Assembly (NCBI GenBank): GCA_916610825.1
Contig: OU744453.1
Span: 5,183,845-5,247,844, forward strand
Origin: Haliclystus octoradiatus
Lineage: Eukaryota > Cnidaria > Staurozoa > Stauromedusae > Haliclystidae
Length of the DNA stretch: 64,000 nt
Reading direction: 5' to 3'
How positions within the stretch are numbered: the stretch's first letter is position 1; each line of letters opens with the position of its first letter. Positions 22,936 through 37,850 of this stretch are shown one piece after another. Below the pieces are notes generated by a model that was given only the letters and a program-made list of their open reading frames with translations, did no database searches and had not been told where the DNA came from. Both the position numbers and the translations under genes were made by a program.

Positions 22936-24637
22936 CAAAAGTTTATTAAGGGACATTAATTGAAGCGCAATGTTGAACAAATTCTAGAAAATACTGTCCC
23001 CAAACCCCAGGATTCGGATCGATACTGTTTTGACCAAGATCGGATCCGATCAACTCTGGTATGTATATTGTATACAATACATGCATAAAAAAATGTTAAA
23101 GAACAGTTAAAGGCACATTATTACTTCACCAAGTCACAGAATTATTTAGAGAGTGGTTATATAAAGGCAAAATAGTAGCTATTTTTCTGAGTTTGCACGA
23201 CTTGAATAGCTCAATTTAACTGATTCTAGTAATTACATCTATAAAAATAAAAAGTAATTTGAAATTCATAATAAATAAAGCCACACAATTCCCTACCCCC
23301 CACGCAAAAAAGTGGCTGTTATACTCTAAATCATTATTGAACGCTCTGTGGCGTGTGTTTTTAAGCAAGCAAGCAAGAAAGTGATAATTATATGCAAATT
23401 TCATTTTGGATAATGGTATATTTCAGTGATATGCCATTTCATCTTCTGTCATTTTCCATCTCAAATATCGTTAACCTATAGAATAAAAACTAACTATTGT
23501 TACCTTTGACTTATTTTCAGCGAAATCTTGTAATTATATCGCTTAATAGTTAATAAAGTCCAGAAATAACATTGGTTAAGATGTTTGGAAGGTCATTTTA
23601 TGACCAAAGTGTTTGTCTTTTTACACGTAACCCCAAGATATGACTATCAGCGATTTGGCGATATTAATGACCTCATACATTTATCTTGGGCTTGCCGCAA
23701 CGAATCGATATAGATCATAGACAAGATATTGTTTTTAATGACGTAGATAAAGATAAACTTACATACTGAGACATTGATACAGGCAATATCTTCCAATCAG
23801 TAAGCAGGATATGATATATGCTCCCAGTGCTTGGCAAAAGTGACTCCTATTCACGGTTGATGGCTTATCATCAAATAGTATAGGAAGAGCAACGTTATGC
23901 CCTCTGTTATATATATTTTCTTGTATGTGTCGTGAGCAATTTATTATGAAAAAGATAAAATACCAATTTACTAGAATAATGCTAGATGGATATACTATAA
24001 TCTATAATCTTTGTATAAAAATTCAACTCATAAACTTATTTTACATAGTATATATAATTATTCACTATAGTATTTGTAAGAAGTATAAGGAATCGAAAAT
24101 ATTCTAACGTGTGTACTGCGTCTAGTCGCAGGCTTCTTTAATTTCCAATCAGTTCAAACCAGAGGTGTACAGGAATCGGAGTAAAATTGCGACTCCGGCA
24201 GGAGAATCTGAATTTCAACAGGAGCCGGACTGGAGTGAATAAAGTTGAAACTTGACTTGGATATTTCTACATAGAGGGTGGATTGGCTACATATTTCAGT
24301 TGATGTTAATTTATTTTGAAATTTACTATGTTTTCTTACTATTCTATGAGTCTGTCTGGAATGTTTTGGAGCCGTAGTCATAGTAGGAGTCTATTTTTCT
24401 TACATTATCGAAGCCGAACTAATATAAGAACTTTTTTCGGATTCGGAGTCTGATACTTCTGACTCCGTACAAACAACGGTTTAAAAATGTCTGTAACGAG
24501 GCAATTCCTTGGTTGTACTGTTCAACTAAGTATGTAGGCTTTAAAAAATCAATCGATAAAATAGATTTATCTTTTTAAGTTGTAAACTGCTTGCTTACCA
24601 TTTACTATCTATTGTGCACTTAATTTAGCTTATTATC

Positions 24638-24795
24638 AGGTATGAGAACTCCAATCTCTAAATTAGTCTGAAATCTAGGATATCCAGATCATTTATCATG
24701 AATTTCAATGGGAAAATGCAATAAGAAGAGTTCAAAATAGTGAAAATAGTCTTAAATCTGCTAAAAGTCTGAAAATTCTCATGTCTGTATTATAT
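24638..24795. repeat. Short TIR element (CAGACATGAGAATT family), copy 1
   Basis: About 155 bp, from CAGGTATGAGAACT to AATTCTCATGTCTG, with internal AGTCTGAAATC phrases. Copies at about 41397-41528 and 55173-55323 have the same ends. Confidence 0.65.
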
Positions 24796-24799
24796 ACTT

Positions 24800-24908
24800 C
24801 TTTTTTCAATTCTGTAAATGGATGTATGTAAGTGGAATTATTATTGTGTTAATTCCCTGTATTTGCCTGCCAGATACATATTATGACACATAAATCATAT
24901 CATATCAT
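24800..24908 (+). repeat. Retroelement 3' end with (ATCAT)n-like tail
   Basis: The phrase TTCCCTGTATTTGCCTGCCA is nearly shared with the (CATA)n-tailed elements at 8597 and 30234, but the tail here is ATCATATCATATC. Probably a related subfamily. Confidence 0.5.
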
Positions 24909-25159
24909 ATCTGAGTTTGAACGATTTTAATTTTAGTTATTCCGGTGCACATTTTAAATATTTTTTGACTCCAATTGGTTCAGAATGCGTAGATGAATAA
25001 TTTGACACTATTTCCAATAAAGAACTACCTGATTGTCAAAGTGCCTATGAACGACAAAAGAGTTTTCAACTATCACAACCTATAAACATCAACTCAAGAT
25101 TATTAAAACAATCTATCTTAAACACACGACTATCAAATAGAAAATCCGAAATATATTTA

Positions 25160-25345
25160 TACATTTTGCAGTAAAGATAGTATGAAGCCTCTATATAACA
25201 GCTGCATATGAGATGTAAAGAAGCTGACCACTATATACAGGTGATCTTTATATACAGGTTGATTCAAGAAAAGGTAATAATTTAGAACTATTGCTATAGG
25301 GTGACCAGTATCAACAGGTGGCCGGTATATAAGGTTTGACTGCAA
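25160..25345. repeat. CTATAGTGGTCA dispersed repeat, copy 2
   Basis: Phrases CCACTATATACAGGTGATC and TTATATACAGGTTGATTCAA are the reverse-strand form of the repeat at 1670-1850. Confidence 0.55.
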
Positions 25346-28300
25346 TGTGCGACGTACGGGCTGTAAATTATGTTTTGCTTCCTCTATAAAGGATAACACT
25401 GGCATGAATATGATCAGTTTATTTCAAAAAAAAAAATAACTAATTTAGCAAGTAATAAAGATATTTCATCAACTGATCTACTTTTATTACTAATTTTGCA
25501 TAATTTAATTTAACGGTATTCTAAACAAGAAAATCGATGGGCAAGACTTTCAGGTATTCTGGACCAGTTTAGCACATCTATCGTTTATTAACTTGATATT
25601 TGTTGGAACTGGTTTAATAGAATGGATGGATTTTCAATATTAACACATCATCAATTTCCGTGAATATAATCTTAATTGATTTTAAATGATTAATTATGAA
25701 AATCGGCTAATAAGTACGTGTTCATCAAGTGAAAAATAACAATTTCCGATTACATAACAGTGACAAAGTTAGATAGGATTATGCGTGAAACGCTATTAAA
25801 TTTATGAAAAATCAGTGTTTTATTGTTGAAAAATGCTATTGAGATAATATATATAAATGATGAATATGCGAAATTGAAAACCGTATTGTTACATCAACAA
25901 GATATCTGTACGTTTTGCGTTATCTTCTGCTTCGGTATTTTCCCCAAAGTGGCATTGCAAGACATATTATGTAGGAATCATTGGTATATATAGGCTTATA
26001 TCATCGACCATTCTATTTTTCAGAAATCAAGGATGGCATCTATACAACTACAATCTAATTCAATTTAACTCCTACATATATATGCTACAGTAAATTATCA
26101 TCAAATATAATGTTTTTTTATTTTATTTTAATAACCAGTCCATTTTTCTCTCTAAATACTCTCGAGTTGCGATTAAAGAAAACATAAGAAATATGCTGAG
26201 GTCAAAATTGTTCCTATAAAAAGTTTTTCCAATATTAATAAGGAATGTGCAAATAGAGTTCAAAATTGTTCGTTATTCAATAGTCTCAGGATACCAATTA
26301 TTTTAATCAGTCTATCATTAACATATATTCCAGGCGACAGTCTTATCTAATCTAAACGAAATAATAATAATGCTTATGATACTGTTGAATATAAATTAAG
26401 CAGGAAACACAAAAAAGTGATGTCATCGCTGTATAATCACCAGGTGATCTAACCAAATTGTTTCTTTAACATCAATTTTAATTTCCTTTAAACCATATGA
26501 AACCGGATAAATGATAGACAAAAAAAATTATTTTATTGAAGAAAAGTTTAAGGAATAAATATACATATGTATTATTTCAGTTTGATAATATGATCTTTGA
26601 ATAAGTGAAAATTGATATAATATAGAGATTCGATGGATATTGTTGTTTGAACGAAGTGGATATATTTTATTAAATTTATTAATTGATACAAATACATTTT
26701 TATTATATATGGTATCAAACTGGAGAATTTTATCAAACAATCTAATTGTTAGTATACAATCTGTTCAAGTCAGATTTCTATCTTTAAAACTTGTATAAAG
26801 TGAATCGTGATTGGAAAATCAGTAGTTTTGGCTATTGCGTTGTCACGGAGTAAAATATTCAATATTTTCAAAGGTAGGAATGAATTAATAATTAATTAAG
26901 AACATTTTGTGATGATTTGTTTTCCTATGATCTGAAGAATATTACAGGGCTAGAGTAGCATATATGATTTATAGTTTTATTAAAAAAAAATGCCACAGGT
27001 AATTAATAACATATCGCATAAAAAATTAGATATGACTAGATAATATAAAAATATCTTAAAGTATATAATATCGATTATTATACGAAAGTGGACAATACCG
27101 TTTACTGTCATATCGAATCTTCGTGTATCAATAATAATCAATTTGTGAGGTCTCAGGTTATGTAATGAAAATTATAATGAAATGCTTGAAAACTGAACAG
27201 AAATTAAATTGATTTGATTAAATTGATTACAAATTTTCTTTCTTTTTAAATAAGTACTTTACAAGAAAGTAGCATTCAACTTCACGGATTGCTAAGAAAA
27301 TTCAATTCTCAAATTTGAGGACCTATAGGAAAGTTCATTATTTGCTTTTGCCAAATTTTATAAGTTTCTCATTGATTGTTGTGTTTATGTTTTCTTAAAA
27401 TCCCAACATCATGCTTTCCTTGTTTTTACATTTTATTCACCCATATTTATTGGATCATTCTGATTAAATTTTTTAATTAAGATAGATGTTAAGTGTTGTA
27501 TTCTGAAATTACGATTATCTTAATTAACAAAGTTTCAATACTGATGGATTCTAAACTTTTCTCCTGGGAAAAATCTCTATTACGTGGAATATAAACCTAA
27601 TTATATGAGTGCATCACAGTACTGAGACTACAGTCTTCAATATTTGGAAAGTTTATAATGTTTATTTGAAACAATATGTTTTAGTTGTGTGATAATTATG
27701 TTGGCAATTTAATATAAGCCAACAAAACAAAAAGTTACAACATCTTATTCAAAATTATACGATCTTTCCAATTTAATTTGAAGTATCGAGAATTATTTTA
27801 TAATTTGAGACGTTCTCTTAACATATAGTCTTGAAAATAAGGAATGTAAGAAACCTATTAGTATAATATTTTATAAGCCTCCAAAAATTTTAATAAACTT
27901 TAATACTTCTTCGAAAATTATTTAAATAAATAACAGGAATTTTTCTAAAGCAAAATCATTTTGCTGATTCTCGTGAAATCTATTTGGTTTATATAATGCA
28001 TGTATAAACGTGTCGAAATGGCAATGTTTTCATTCGCTCGACACAATATCACAACACAAGTGATATCACTTTATCGTAGTTAAATAAATGTTTATGTTTT
28101 GAGATATTTTGCCTTTATTACAGCGTTGAATATTACAAAACTTTTGGTAGTAAAATCCTATAAAATTTAAGAAATTTTTAGTACAACAGTATTCGCTTGG
28201 TCTCGTATGTTTGTCCTGTTTTTCAAACTACAGTAAAACCAATTTATCGTTGAAGTTATCATGAGAAAGCACTTTTACATTTCCAACAAACTTCATAACT

Positions 28301-30233
28301 ATGAGAGTTTCATACTGTCTACTTATATTAAAATTCAAAAAAATAGGGAATATATAATGTTGTGTATGTTGTCTTACTGATTGAACATAGGGCTCAATGC
28401 TATACAGCAGATCTTTAAATAATATATAAAATATCTTATTTGCTACTCAAAGATTGAATAGATTGCCTGATGTTCGCCTTGGCGTGAAACTTTAAGTAGC
28501 AAATGCATGATTGTCTGATTTTTGACTTCATATTTTATATATTAAAAATAGAGAATAAATATTTTGTATAAATTCTTGCACAAGTTTTAAAACACTAAAA
28601 GCATGATTCTTAATCACAAAATAACGTGAGTACGACAAAGAAAATGCATGTATCCAGGGAAAATGATACATTCTTGCAAGAGAATTATTCTTGAATCAAG
28701 ATCTATTTATTAGTTTCAAGCCAGAACTTACTTATAGGGCTACTCTGTGTTTTAGGCCTGGAAAAATATATTGCAAGATCAAAATGTTTGACATGACAAA
28801 GAATATAAGCTCGAAATAAGAATATTTGAACTTGGATCAAATAAAATCTTCTGTAAAGAAACAAAGTTGTCATGTATTAAAGCTCTTTTTCTTAAAATTG
28901 TATGGGGCGTTCCTGAAGATCACCTGAGCAATTTCCGGCCTGGCACTTCAACCACACCTCCTAAAATATATGTATGCCATTTTGACAACTATAGTATGTT
29001 TATATATTATATAGCAGTATAAAATATCGATCATTGCTAGAGTCCATGTACTTGGTATATTCGTACAAATTTTCGAGTTATGAATGATTGTAGTGTTAAT
29101 TGATAAAACTGCATCTTTTTCCAATAAATATGAATATTTTTGTTTACATCATTAGCAAACTTTTCCTTTCACAATAGCACTTGATTAGTCATTGAATTCA
29201 TTCAAATTTTGTTTACCATCAATGCATTATACATGTTGAATGCAGACATTGTGTCTCGAATTCATACAGACGTATGCTGCATGAGGCAAATTACAGTTAT
29301 AATAGAAAAGACAGAAATGTTCCGCATTATCTCGAGAACTAATTTGAGAATGAGAGAAAAATGAGAATGTTTGTTAACACAAACAAAAATTCCTTCTCTT
29401 GTCAAAATTGAGCTCAAAAATAGCACGCACAATAATATGACAACAAGATCTATAATGAAACACATTTGTCTCAAAATAAATATTCAAAATTTGGCAATTG
29501 GCGAAAACATTTATGCATAATTTACAACGGGTAGTCGGATATGTTTAATACTAATAAACATAGAGGGCTCCACCGTGGCAGCAGAGAGGGATATGGGCCC
29601 TATGAATATCCTCTTGGTAGATGGGCCCCTTTGCCGGCTAATGACCAGTAACAAGCGCTAATTGTCTATTACTAAAAACAGAATTATACCATTTTCTCGA
29701 TAAAGAGATGTAACAAAACAAAATAAAAGCCTAAATATGAAAGCATAAATAATCTACATTTGCAATGCAAATTGAAACTTCGAACACGATATCACGTTGT
29801 TTCTTTTAATCACGAAATCCATTTACAGACTTCCAATGTGTTCTGTTCGAGGACCGCCGAGAGTAGGATGTATATTATATCAGAAGGACGAGATTTTGTT
29901 GTACGCATGCATTTTTATTGAATGAATATTAGATTTTTTGGTGCAAACTAACATTTTGAGGAGCAAAATTGAGCAAAAAAAATTCACAGGGCCTGAAATT
30001 TTTATCGTCAAATTTTTATGTGTTATGATCAGTATTGGTTTTGTTTCACTTAAATGTAGCAGACCGTAGCATACATCGACGGGATTTTCAACAAATCTGC
30101 ACACCTCAATTTAGTTGAATTCGATATAACTGAAATCCTATTTTTTGTTATTGAAAACCTAATACTGTACCTTGAAACTAGGCAAGTTATTGTAAACAGC
30201 TGGTAATTGAAAGCACATTTAATTTCATGTTAC

Positions 30234-30522
30234 TTCAAAGACAGTGCCAGCATTCAAACGTTCATTAGCTAGCATAGATCTAAATGCCTTGTAAATATTT
30301 CAGTACAAATGTCGTAACCTTAAAATTTTATCTTACAACCTTTTTAACTTAGCTAGATAGTTCTAAATGCCTTGTAAATATTTGAGTGGCAATTTTGTTT
30401 GTAAAACTTTTATCTTAATAACATATTTTAACTTTTTTAACAGCTTTACATAAGTGGGAGCCACAAGTTTCCCTGTATTTGCCTGTCACCATTGTTGACA
30501 AAATAAAATACATACATACATA
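30234..30522 (+). mobile_element. 3' end of a non-LTR retrotransposon with (CATA)n tail, copy 2
   Basis: Same element as 8597-8890: the frame end [19 protein letters not shown] and TAA are kept with one amino-acid change, followed by the duplicated UTR unit and a (CATA)n tail. Confidence 0.72.
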
Positions 30523-31549
30523 TACCCATCCAGGTAACAGATCAGGTCGTGTATGAACTATATTAAATGTAAGCTGATGGTGTCCACTATATATAACATA
30601 CTCTAACACATACATACCCTTTTAGACATTGTTTACATGGTATAAAAGAGGTTAAACTATAAATAGACACGAATATATATATATTAACAGCAGTGACTAT
30701 TTTTGTATGTTCCAGTGTAAATCAAAGTATTGCATATGCAGATTTTCTCAATTATTTAGAAATGGCATGTCAATAATTAGTTTGACTCAGTCATTACACA
30801 GGAAAAATTTAATTATGGCAAGAATTTTTGCTTGTTTCAAGTCAGTTTAACTTGTTTCCAGACAAAAAATTTGAGAAAAATTGGCCTGTTATATGCAAAA
30901 TATATTGTACATAAACTTTAAAGCAATGAATTCTTACAAGATTCTTGCAAGCCAACATCTCTTTTAAAAGTTGGACCTGACAATATATTTTGCTTAAAAA
31001 TAGGGCATTTTTGCTGAAAACAAGATTATTTTTGGCTTGACACAAGTTAAACTTCTTGGAACAAGCAAAAGATTGTTACAATAATTAAAAAATTTCATGT
31101 GTATCTATTCTGAATGTTCAATATGTATTATATGCGTATTCGTAGATCCCATTGATTGACGTTGTCAAGCAGTCTTCTTCTCTATCTATTTTGCCCATTA
31201 TTACTCGGATATCTAATCCGTTCAGAGTGAATTAGTTCGACCCCATTATGTCAATTATTTGGTGATCATGTCCCACCTGGGTCAAGGCTATCATATAGCC
31301 GATATACATTTGGAAAGTTCGTCTAAAAGATCAATTACTATCCTTTTTAGAAGTCAAAAGGTTAATGTTATCATTATCTGATAAAGATGATGTCACGGTC
31401 GAGAAAAATATTTAAAAATGTCTCATATATAGAATTGAATAAGAATATAATATATGCCCTATACTCAAATGCACAACCTATTTTACTATAAATATTGAAA
31501 GAAATTACCCATATTCTCATTAAAGCTTGTCCGTCCAGTATTGCTAGTG

Positions 31550-31715
31550 AGACCAAAACTATGAAAATTTCATGGCGTTTTCATGGCATTTTCACATATT
31601 AATATCGTGAAAATTTACGTTTTTATGGTTTTGAAACTTTATCATGCCTCAAAAAAAATTTGTGCTTTTCACGTTTTTAAATTGTCATGGCGTTTCCACG
31701 ACATGTAAATACAAT
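31550..31715. repeat. TTTTCATGG repeat family, copy 1
   Basis: Alternating CATGGCGTTTTCATGGC-like and GTGAAAAT phrases. The reverse-orientation relative is at 37660-37850 and a shorter one at 59680-59755. Confidence 0.5.
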
Positions 31716-34462
31716 ATAATTTGCTTGAAAGAGATATCATCAAAATTATCATCTGAATTTCACGTCATCGTCTGAAATACCGTCTGAAGCTATCCACTTC
31801 ATTAAATTTAACGAGACAGAAATGATAAAAATGAGACGTTCAACTGATTCGCTGTGTGACTAATTTAGCCTCCCATATCGACGCCGGTAAGTTATGCGCA
31901 ATTTCATATAATACAAATCTGGCTAAATTATATTTGATGCATTTATGTCATTTAAAAGTAATACAAATAACTTTATAAAAGGCAGAGAGTTCAGACAGAG
32001 AATTACATAGACTATAATTCTATTGAGAAAAATATTGAAAAGAAGTACTATTATTTCGAGCGACATATATCTTGATTTGAGCAGAAAACTGTGGTTCCTT
32101 GAGATTTTATTGTTATTCTGAACATTCAAATTCAACAAATTTTGAAATATAAATAAAGGAAAACTTTGCTGAAGCCAAGAAAATCTCTTTTGAAATAAGT
32201 AAATTTCACTGTGACTAGATATGCAGTTTTGAGAATAGATTTTCTTGAAACCATTCTGTCACAGAATTTACTTTCTTGAATGAAGACAACAACTATATAG
32301 CGTAATATATCCATGCACAGTATACAGACATTATGGTATAAAGTTATAAATTGCTTGTTTTTTTTTTAAATCAGTATACATTTCCTTTAACCAATGAAAA
32401 CCTTTTAAATTATTATATTTCATTGAATGTCAACGCTTCTATTCGATACCACATATAGAAGCAAAGCCAAATATTATAATAATTATTTTATCATTACTAT
32501 TATAATTTTATCAGTATACAAAGTTTCGAAGAATTGTGGTGCCTAAGGCATCGCATTTAGATCATGCCAAAATATTGTGTACATGCTGTTATAAGAGAAG
32601 ATTGCTGTTTAATGAAAATTATTATTTGTGTCTATACCCTATACACACTCAAATTTTACATCGAAAGAGCTCCAATCTTATGATTTATTCAAATTAGATT
32701 TTGAAAATGCTTACTTGTAAATCAATAAAACAGTTTTACATTCAATATATCTCCGCATATTCGAATTAAGCGATTAAACAAAAACAAAAAACAGCTCTTA
32801 TCTTCATTTTTCTGTAACGGAATTCCCATTTTTTTGTTCAAGCGCAGACGTGTTTATCTAGATGATGTGACCATAACCGTCTCTCGCAGATAGCAAAATA
32901 AAAATCATAATAGACAATCTTCATCTCTTGGCTAGACTTTATATGTTTAATGTGTGATAGAATTGAATAGAATACTATTCCATGTGATAAGGTTGCTTCG
33001 ACAACAACTGTTCGTCGGACAAGGCATCAAGAAACAAGTCCGAGATAAAAAACCCACGTTGCTGGCATTAATTTTAACAATAAAATACTCCTCCCCACTA
33101 TAAAAAAATTGTACACTTGGCACAGCTTATAGTGTCTTTTTGCCCCCACTCTATTGTTTAATATCATTTGTTTGGTTCTTGTAGAGTATTTACATGATTT
33201 AAATTCCGTATTTTCTCTCAGCAGAATTTGTTTTCGTAACCGGCTTGAAGAGGTTTAAAAACGTCTGGAGTGAAACAGTTGGACTGTTACTTGAAATTCA
33301 TTGCCTATAAAGAAAATGTGGTTGAAACAAACGTGGAAATTTTACATTTCTATCTGCTTGCTGTTTATTTGTCAGATGTTTATTCTACACGTAGACGCAT
33401 TACATGGAAAGAAAAGATCAATAGAGGTATCATTTTTAGCTATCTTTTGACTATTATAGATACTATAGTGTACATGTTATTATTCTATACGTGATATATA
33501 AACAACTCTAAATTGAGTAATGTTTCTACGTAAAACGCAGTTGGAATCAAACGCGGTACAATTTTATAAAAATCGCACACGTTGTTGTACAAATAAAAGT
33601 TCAGAAAAATAATTGAAACAAATATATATTAATCAAGAGAGCGAAATCGTGAATTCCAAATTAAAAGTTGACAAACTCAATTTAGATCTACTTTTAAAAT
33701 TTTAGTACACTGGCGTATTTTTATTAAATTATGATAGGACATACTCAATTCTATGAATTTTTTCTAAGGAATTTTATTTATTTTTTTGGCTTAATTTAAA
33801 ATATAAATATGGATTAGAGTTTTATATAACGTTATTTTATATATGTAGATAGATAATACAATATAGAAGTTGAAGAAGAAAATAAAAATTAATAAAATTC
33901 TATGGTATACAGTACGGGATTTAAATATATAAATATAGTCAGTACATTGATAATTTATAACATATAGGTCACGCTTTGGGAAGCGTTGGAGTTTCAGCAA
34001 AGGGTATATGTTATAATTATTCAATTCTCAATGAACTGATGAACAATAGAATTTCAATATTTTGAAAAACATACTTCAATAAAAATGAAACAATATTATA
34101 TTAGATGTATGAGTAAAGTAAAATCTGAAAATATCAGTCTGAGTATCAAAGCCATATAGATACAATTTAAAAATTTAAAATTTCACAAGATGCAATGACG
34201 AATATATTCATAACGAATAAAAGACTTACGGACCAATATGTAATATAGGACAACGTAACGTTTTGTAAAAGATTAATCTAAACATCAATTAATAGACAGC
34301 TCACACATATAAAAATAATTTATATTTATATGTTCGTAATATGTTATACAATAAATAATCTCAGGAGAATAATTAAATAGTTGATTGACAATGTGTGATA
34401 TATTATACAACAGATAAAGTGATTTTCTCAGGAGAATAATTAAATTGTTGATTGGAAATTAA

Positions 34463-34661
34463 AGGAGCAAAAATGACCGGCAGGCGCTACGCACTTCGGA
34501 TCACGTGCATGTTTATTGTTCATAACACAATGTACATTGTTGACATGAATTTATAACAGATTAGGCCTGCGTAGAACAATAGTTTCAAAGCGAGACGGTT
34601 GAATTACGCTAAGCATAAATTCAACTTGTGCTCGCAGCGGTCGCCGGTCAATCTTGCCCCT
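34463..34661. mobile_element. 199-bp MITE flanked by TTAA
   Basis: Inverted ends AGGAGCAAAAATGACCGGC and AGGGGCAAGATTGACCGGC, with TTAA at 34459-34462 and 34662-34665. TTAA duplication is typical of piggyBac-type transposition, though the termini lack the usual CCY start, so superfamily is open. Confidence 0.78.
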
Positions 34662-36774
34662 TTAATAGAATAGGCTAGTATTCGATGTGATAAGGTTGTT
34701 TTGACAACAACCGTTCGTCAGACAAGACATCAAGAAACAGTAGTGATTCTTAAATGACTGACATATTTCATTTCTATTAAACTCTCTCGTTCAAAACATT
34801 GACATTGCTTAGGAACAAATTAATTTAGGAACAAATCACTAATCATATATTATTATAAGATATATAGCATATATGACATAATATATTATACACTGTAGCA
34901 ACATGTAATTTTAAAAAACAACATAACATTGAGCAACTCAAAACCTTTCAATGGGGTGTGTTTTTAATCAAAATAAGACTTAATATTTCAGGTTTATATA
35001 GATCAATACATTTTTAGTTTAACCTAAATTGAGGTTGAATTTGTTTACTATATGTATATAACATGTTTGTATCTAATATCTATATACTATATATAACAAT
35101 GCTATAATTTCACAAAAGGTAAACAAAAATACCTCAGAAACGTATTGTTAATGAAATTCTGGAAAAGTGAATTTTTGGGAATAGCAACCAACAACAGCAA
35201 AATTACCGAACATTTCATTGAAATTGAACTTCTATTCTCTACCTAATTGTATGATTAACTTTTTAAGTGGTTTGTTCTAATTAAAATAGAAAACATGTAA
35301 ATTCTACAACAACAACTGCTAGTTAAAGATAGCTGAAGAAAGATCAATTCTGTGAACGGATTTGTAAACATAAGAAATTAGTTTTATCTGCGTACTAACT
35401 TTTCTCCGTTTTTATCTGTTGTGTTTTCTTAAATCCTCAGATCAAGTATAAGTATATATATGTATTCTTTTATTTTATAATTGTGAAATGTTTCAATTGT
35501 ATTCGACCGTTAAAAATATAATTTGTATTTGAATAATAACAAATTATTAAACAAATTTGAATACTGAAATTACAATTTTGGTATGAAATTTCAAAATTGG
35601 CCGATACTCTTATAATAACAAGGCGTGTGTGTAGGTAGATTCAAGCCATTTCAAAAACCTCCTAGAAACTAGATAGGTACGGCAGATTGATCGCCTAGAA
35701 CGGCCACTTACGAAGTGAGTAAGTACAAGTAATTCGTTGATTAACAACGTCTTAACCGGTGTCTTAAATAAATGATGTTTGATGACTGACACGATCAATA
35801 ATGAGACTTTCTATGCAATATTAGTGTCTTATTCTATTATAAATTTTGTTTGGAATGGAGTCGGAAGCGTACAAAAGCACCCATATAAAATAATTTTATC
35901 AAGTCTCTGCTGCTTCGAAAGTACTCAATGTATACAAAAGCATAGTTATTGGAAATGTTAATGAAAATATACAGGTAGCCATTTAGTATTTCAAGTTTCA
36001 AGTTTATTCAGGCAATTAAATTTAAGATAGAATAAATCGTGATGGAAATAAAAATAAAAAACATCCATATATATCATGTTGGCAAAAAAAGGCTCACGAA
36101 ATTAAGGTAAATATTACTTCATTTGTCAATGCCAAACTGCATTAAATAGTTGATAGTATAATTTTGCGGCTTTTTGTTGATATGGCTTTAAGATTAAGGA
36201 CGTCAAAGGGAGGCTCAGAGTTTTGGTGTTGCGCCGCCTTTTTGTTAGCACAGTATGAACACAGTATGTTAACTGTGTAAAATACACGAACATAGACGTA
36301 ATGGGATTTAAAAGTATTAACAGATATATATGTTACGATATTTAGAGTTATCAAATCATATTTGAATGAATTAAAAATTTGAAAATATGTTAATGAATGG
36401 CTAGTAAATTATTACGTATAAACATTTATGTTTTTTAATAACCAAATTTGAAATGTGGCTTTACAGCATTACTTTCGACGTTATTATGAATCTGAAACAA
36501 ACATTTGCAAACAATCATAGTAATTGATAACACACCAAATGCTTGCTTTCACAATATATTTAAATCTCAATAATTTACCAAGCATAGAATTGATACTTCC
36601 CCTTACGTATCGTTCAACAAAACCACACACACATATCCGATACTCCTAAAATCCCAAGTAATCATAATTTTAATTTAATTTCTTCGAGGATTTTCGATAA
36701 TCTGTTAAAAAATCACTGTACAAAAAATAGATTTATGGAAGAAGAAAGAACGAGAAAGAAGTAAATAACGATGA

Positions 36775-36830
36775 GATCCATTTCAACGGATTTCATGGCA
36801 GATATGCCTCGATTGCTAATAAATAGGCAC
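36775..36830 (-). repeat. Short fragment of the tRNA-derived SINE
   Basis: Contains TTTCAACGGATTTCATGGCA and ATGCCTCGATTG, the conserved body of the SINE described at 60903. Confidence 0.5.
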
Positions 36831-37659
36831 CGAGAGAGTGAAATAAGACTTGCCCAGGGCCAGGCCAATATTCCCGCCAATATTCTGAGTCCACAAGGTT
36901 GTCTGATACATTCTGTTTTGAATTTAAGTTTGGTTGTACAGGTAAATAATTTTCAGGGCAATATTTTCAAAACTTATAAGGACTGAAAGTTCTCTCTGAT
37001 GTCCTGCATGCTTGGCAAGATATTTATATGTCGACAACATTAGTCTCGGTTGACAAGATGAAAATCGAGAGATAAATCACGATTCCAAAACGATTATTCC
37101 ATTTACTTATTAACGGATATGAGACTCTTTTGATACATTTTTAAGCTTAATATAAAGAGGTCTCAATACTATATATTGCCCATGGCAATGAGCATTAAAT
37201 ATATAAGATAATTACTATAAACATCGATCGTCACATTAAGTCCTAATATACTGTTACAATAAATCGGATAAACATATATAGTTGCCGAGTAAATTAGTGA
37301 GTAAAAAACCACACGCGCAATATAGTATACAAGTGTTTTACTTTCAGAAATAATGAAAGATGAAGAAAATCCAGACAGTTTTCAACTTTGAAACTTTGCA
37401 GTGCTTACTAAGAAATTACCAGGATTGCATTCTAGACTCTGACTCCTGATTGACATAAAATAAGATTCAGTCCGTCTCCTGTTGAAACATGGGTACTTCT
37501 GACGGCGAAGGAGTTTGACTCCGGCTCTTGTATATACATCTGAAATGTACCAAATAGATGTTCTACCAGGTTAGATATGTATTATGCAGTGAAATACATG
37601 TGTGGAAATGTTGTGGAAAGTTGTGTTAAATAACCGCATATATATCACTATATTACCAA

Positions 37660-37850
37660 CACCAAAACTATGAAAATGCCATGAAATTGTTGTGAAAGCA
37701 CTATGAAAACGTAAAAAGTGAAAATCATAAACTTTTTAAGCCGTGAAAATATTTGAAAACCATGAAAACATCAATTTCAAGATATTAAAATGTGAAAATG
37801 CCATGAAAACGCAATGAATTTTCACGATTGTTTTCATGGTTTTTGTGTCA
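37660..37850. repeat. TTTTCATGG repeat family, copy 2
   Basis: Begins CCAAAACTATGAAAATGCCA and ends GTTTTCATGGTTTTTGTGTC, so the ends are themselves inverted. Probably a foldback-type MITE. Confidence 0.55.

Noticed and set aside
36771..36986. 71-codon open frame
   Set aside because: Its start is a piece of the SINE body; the rest shows no motif.
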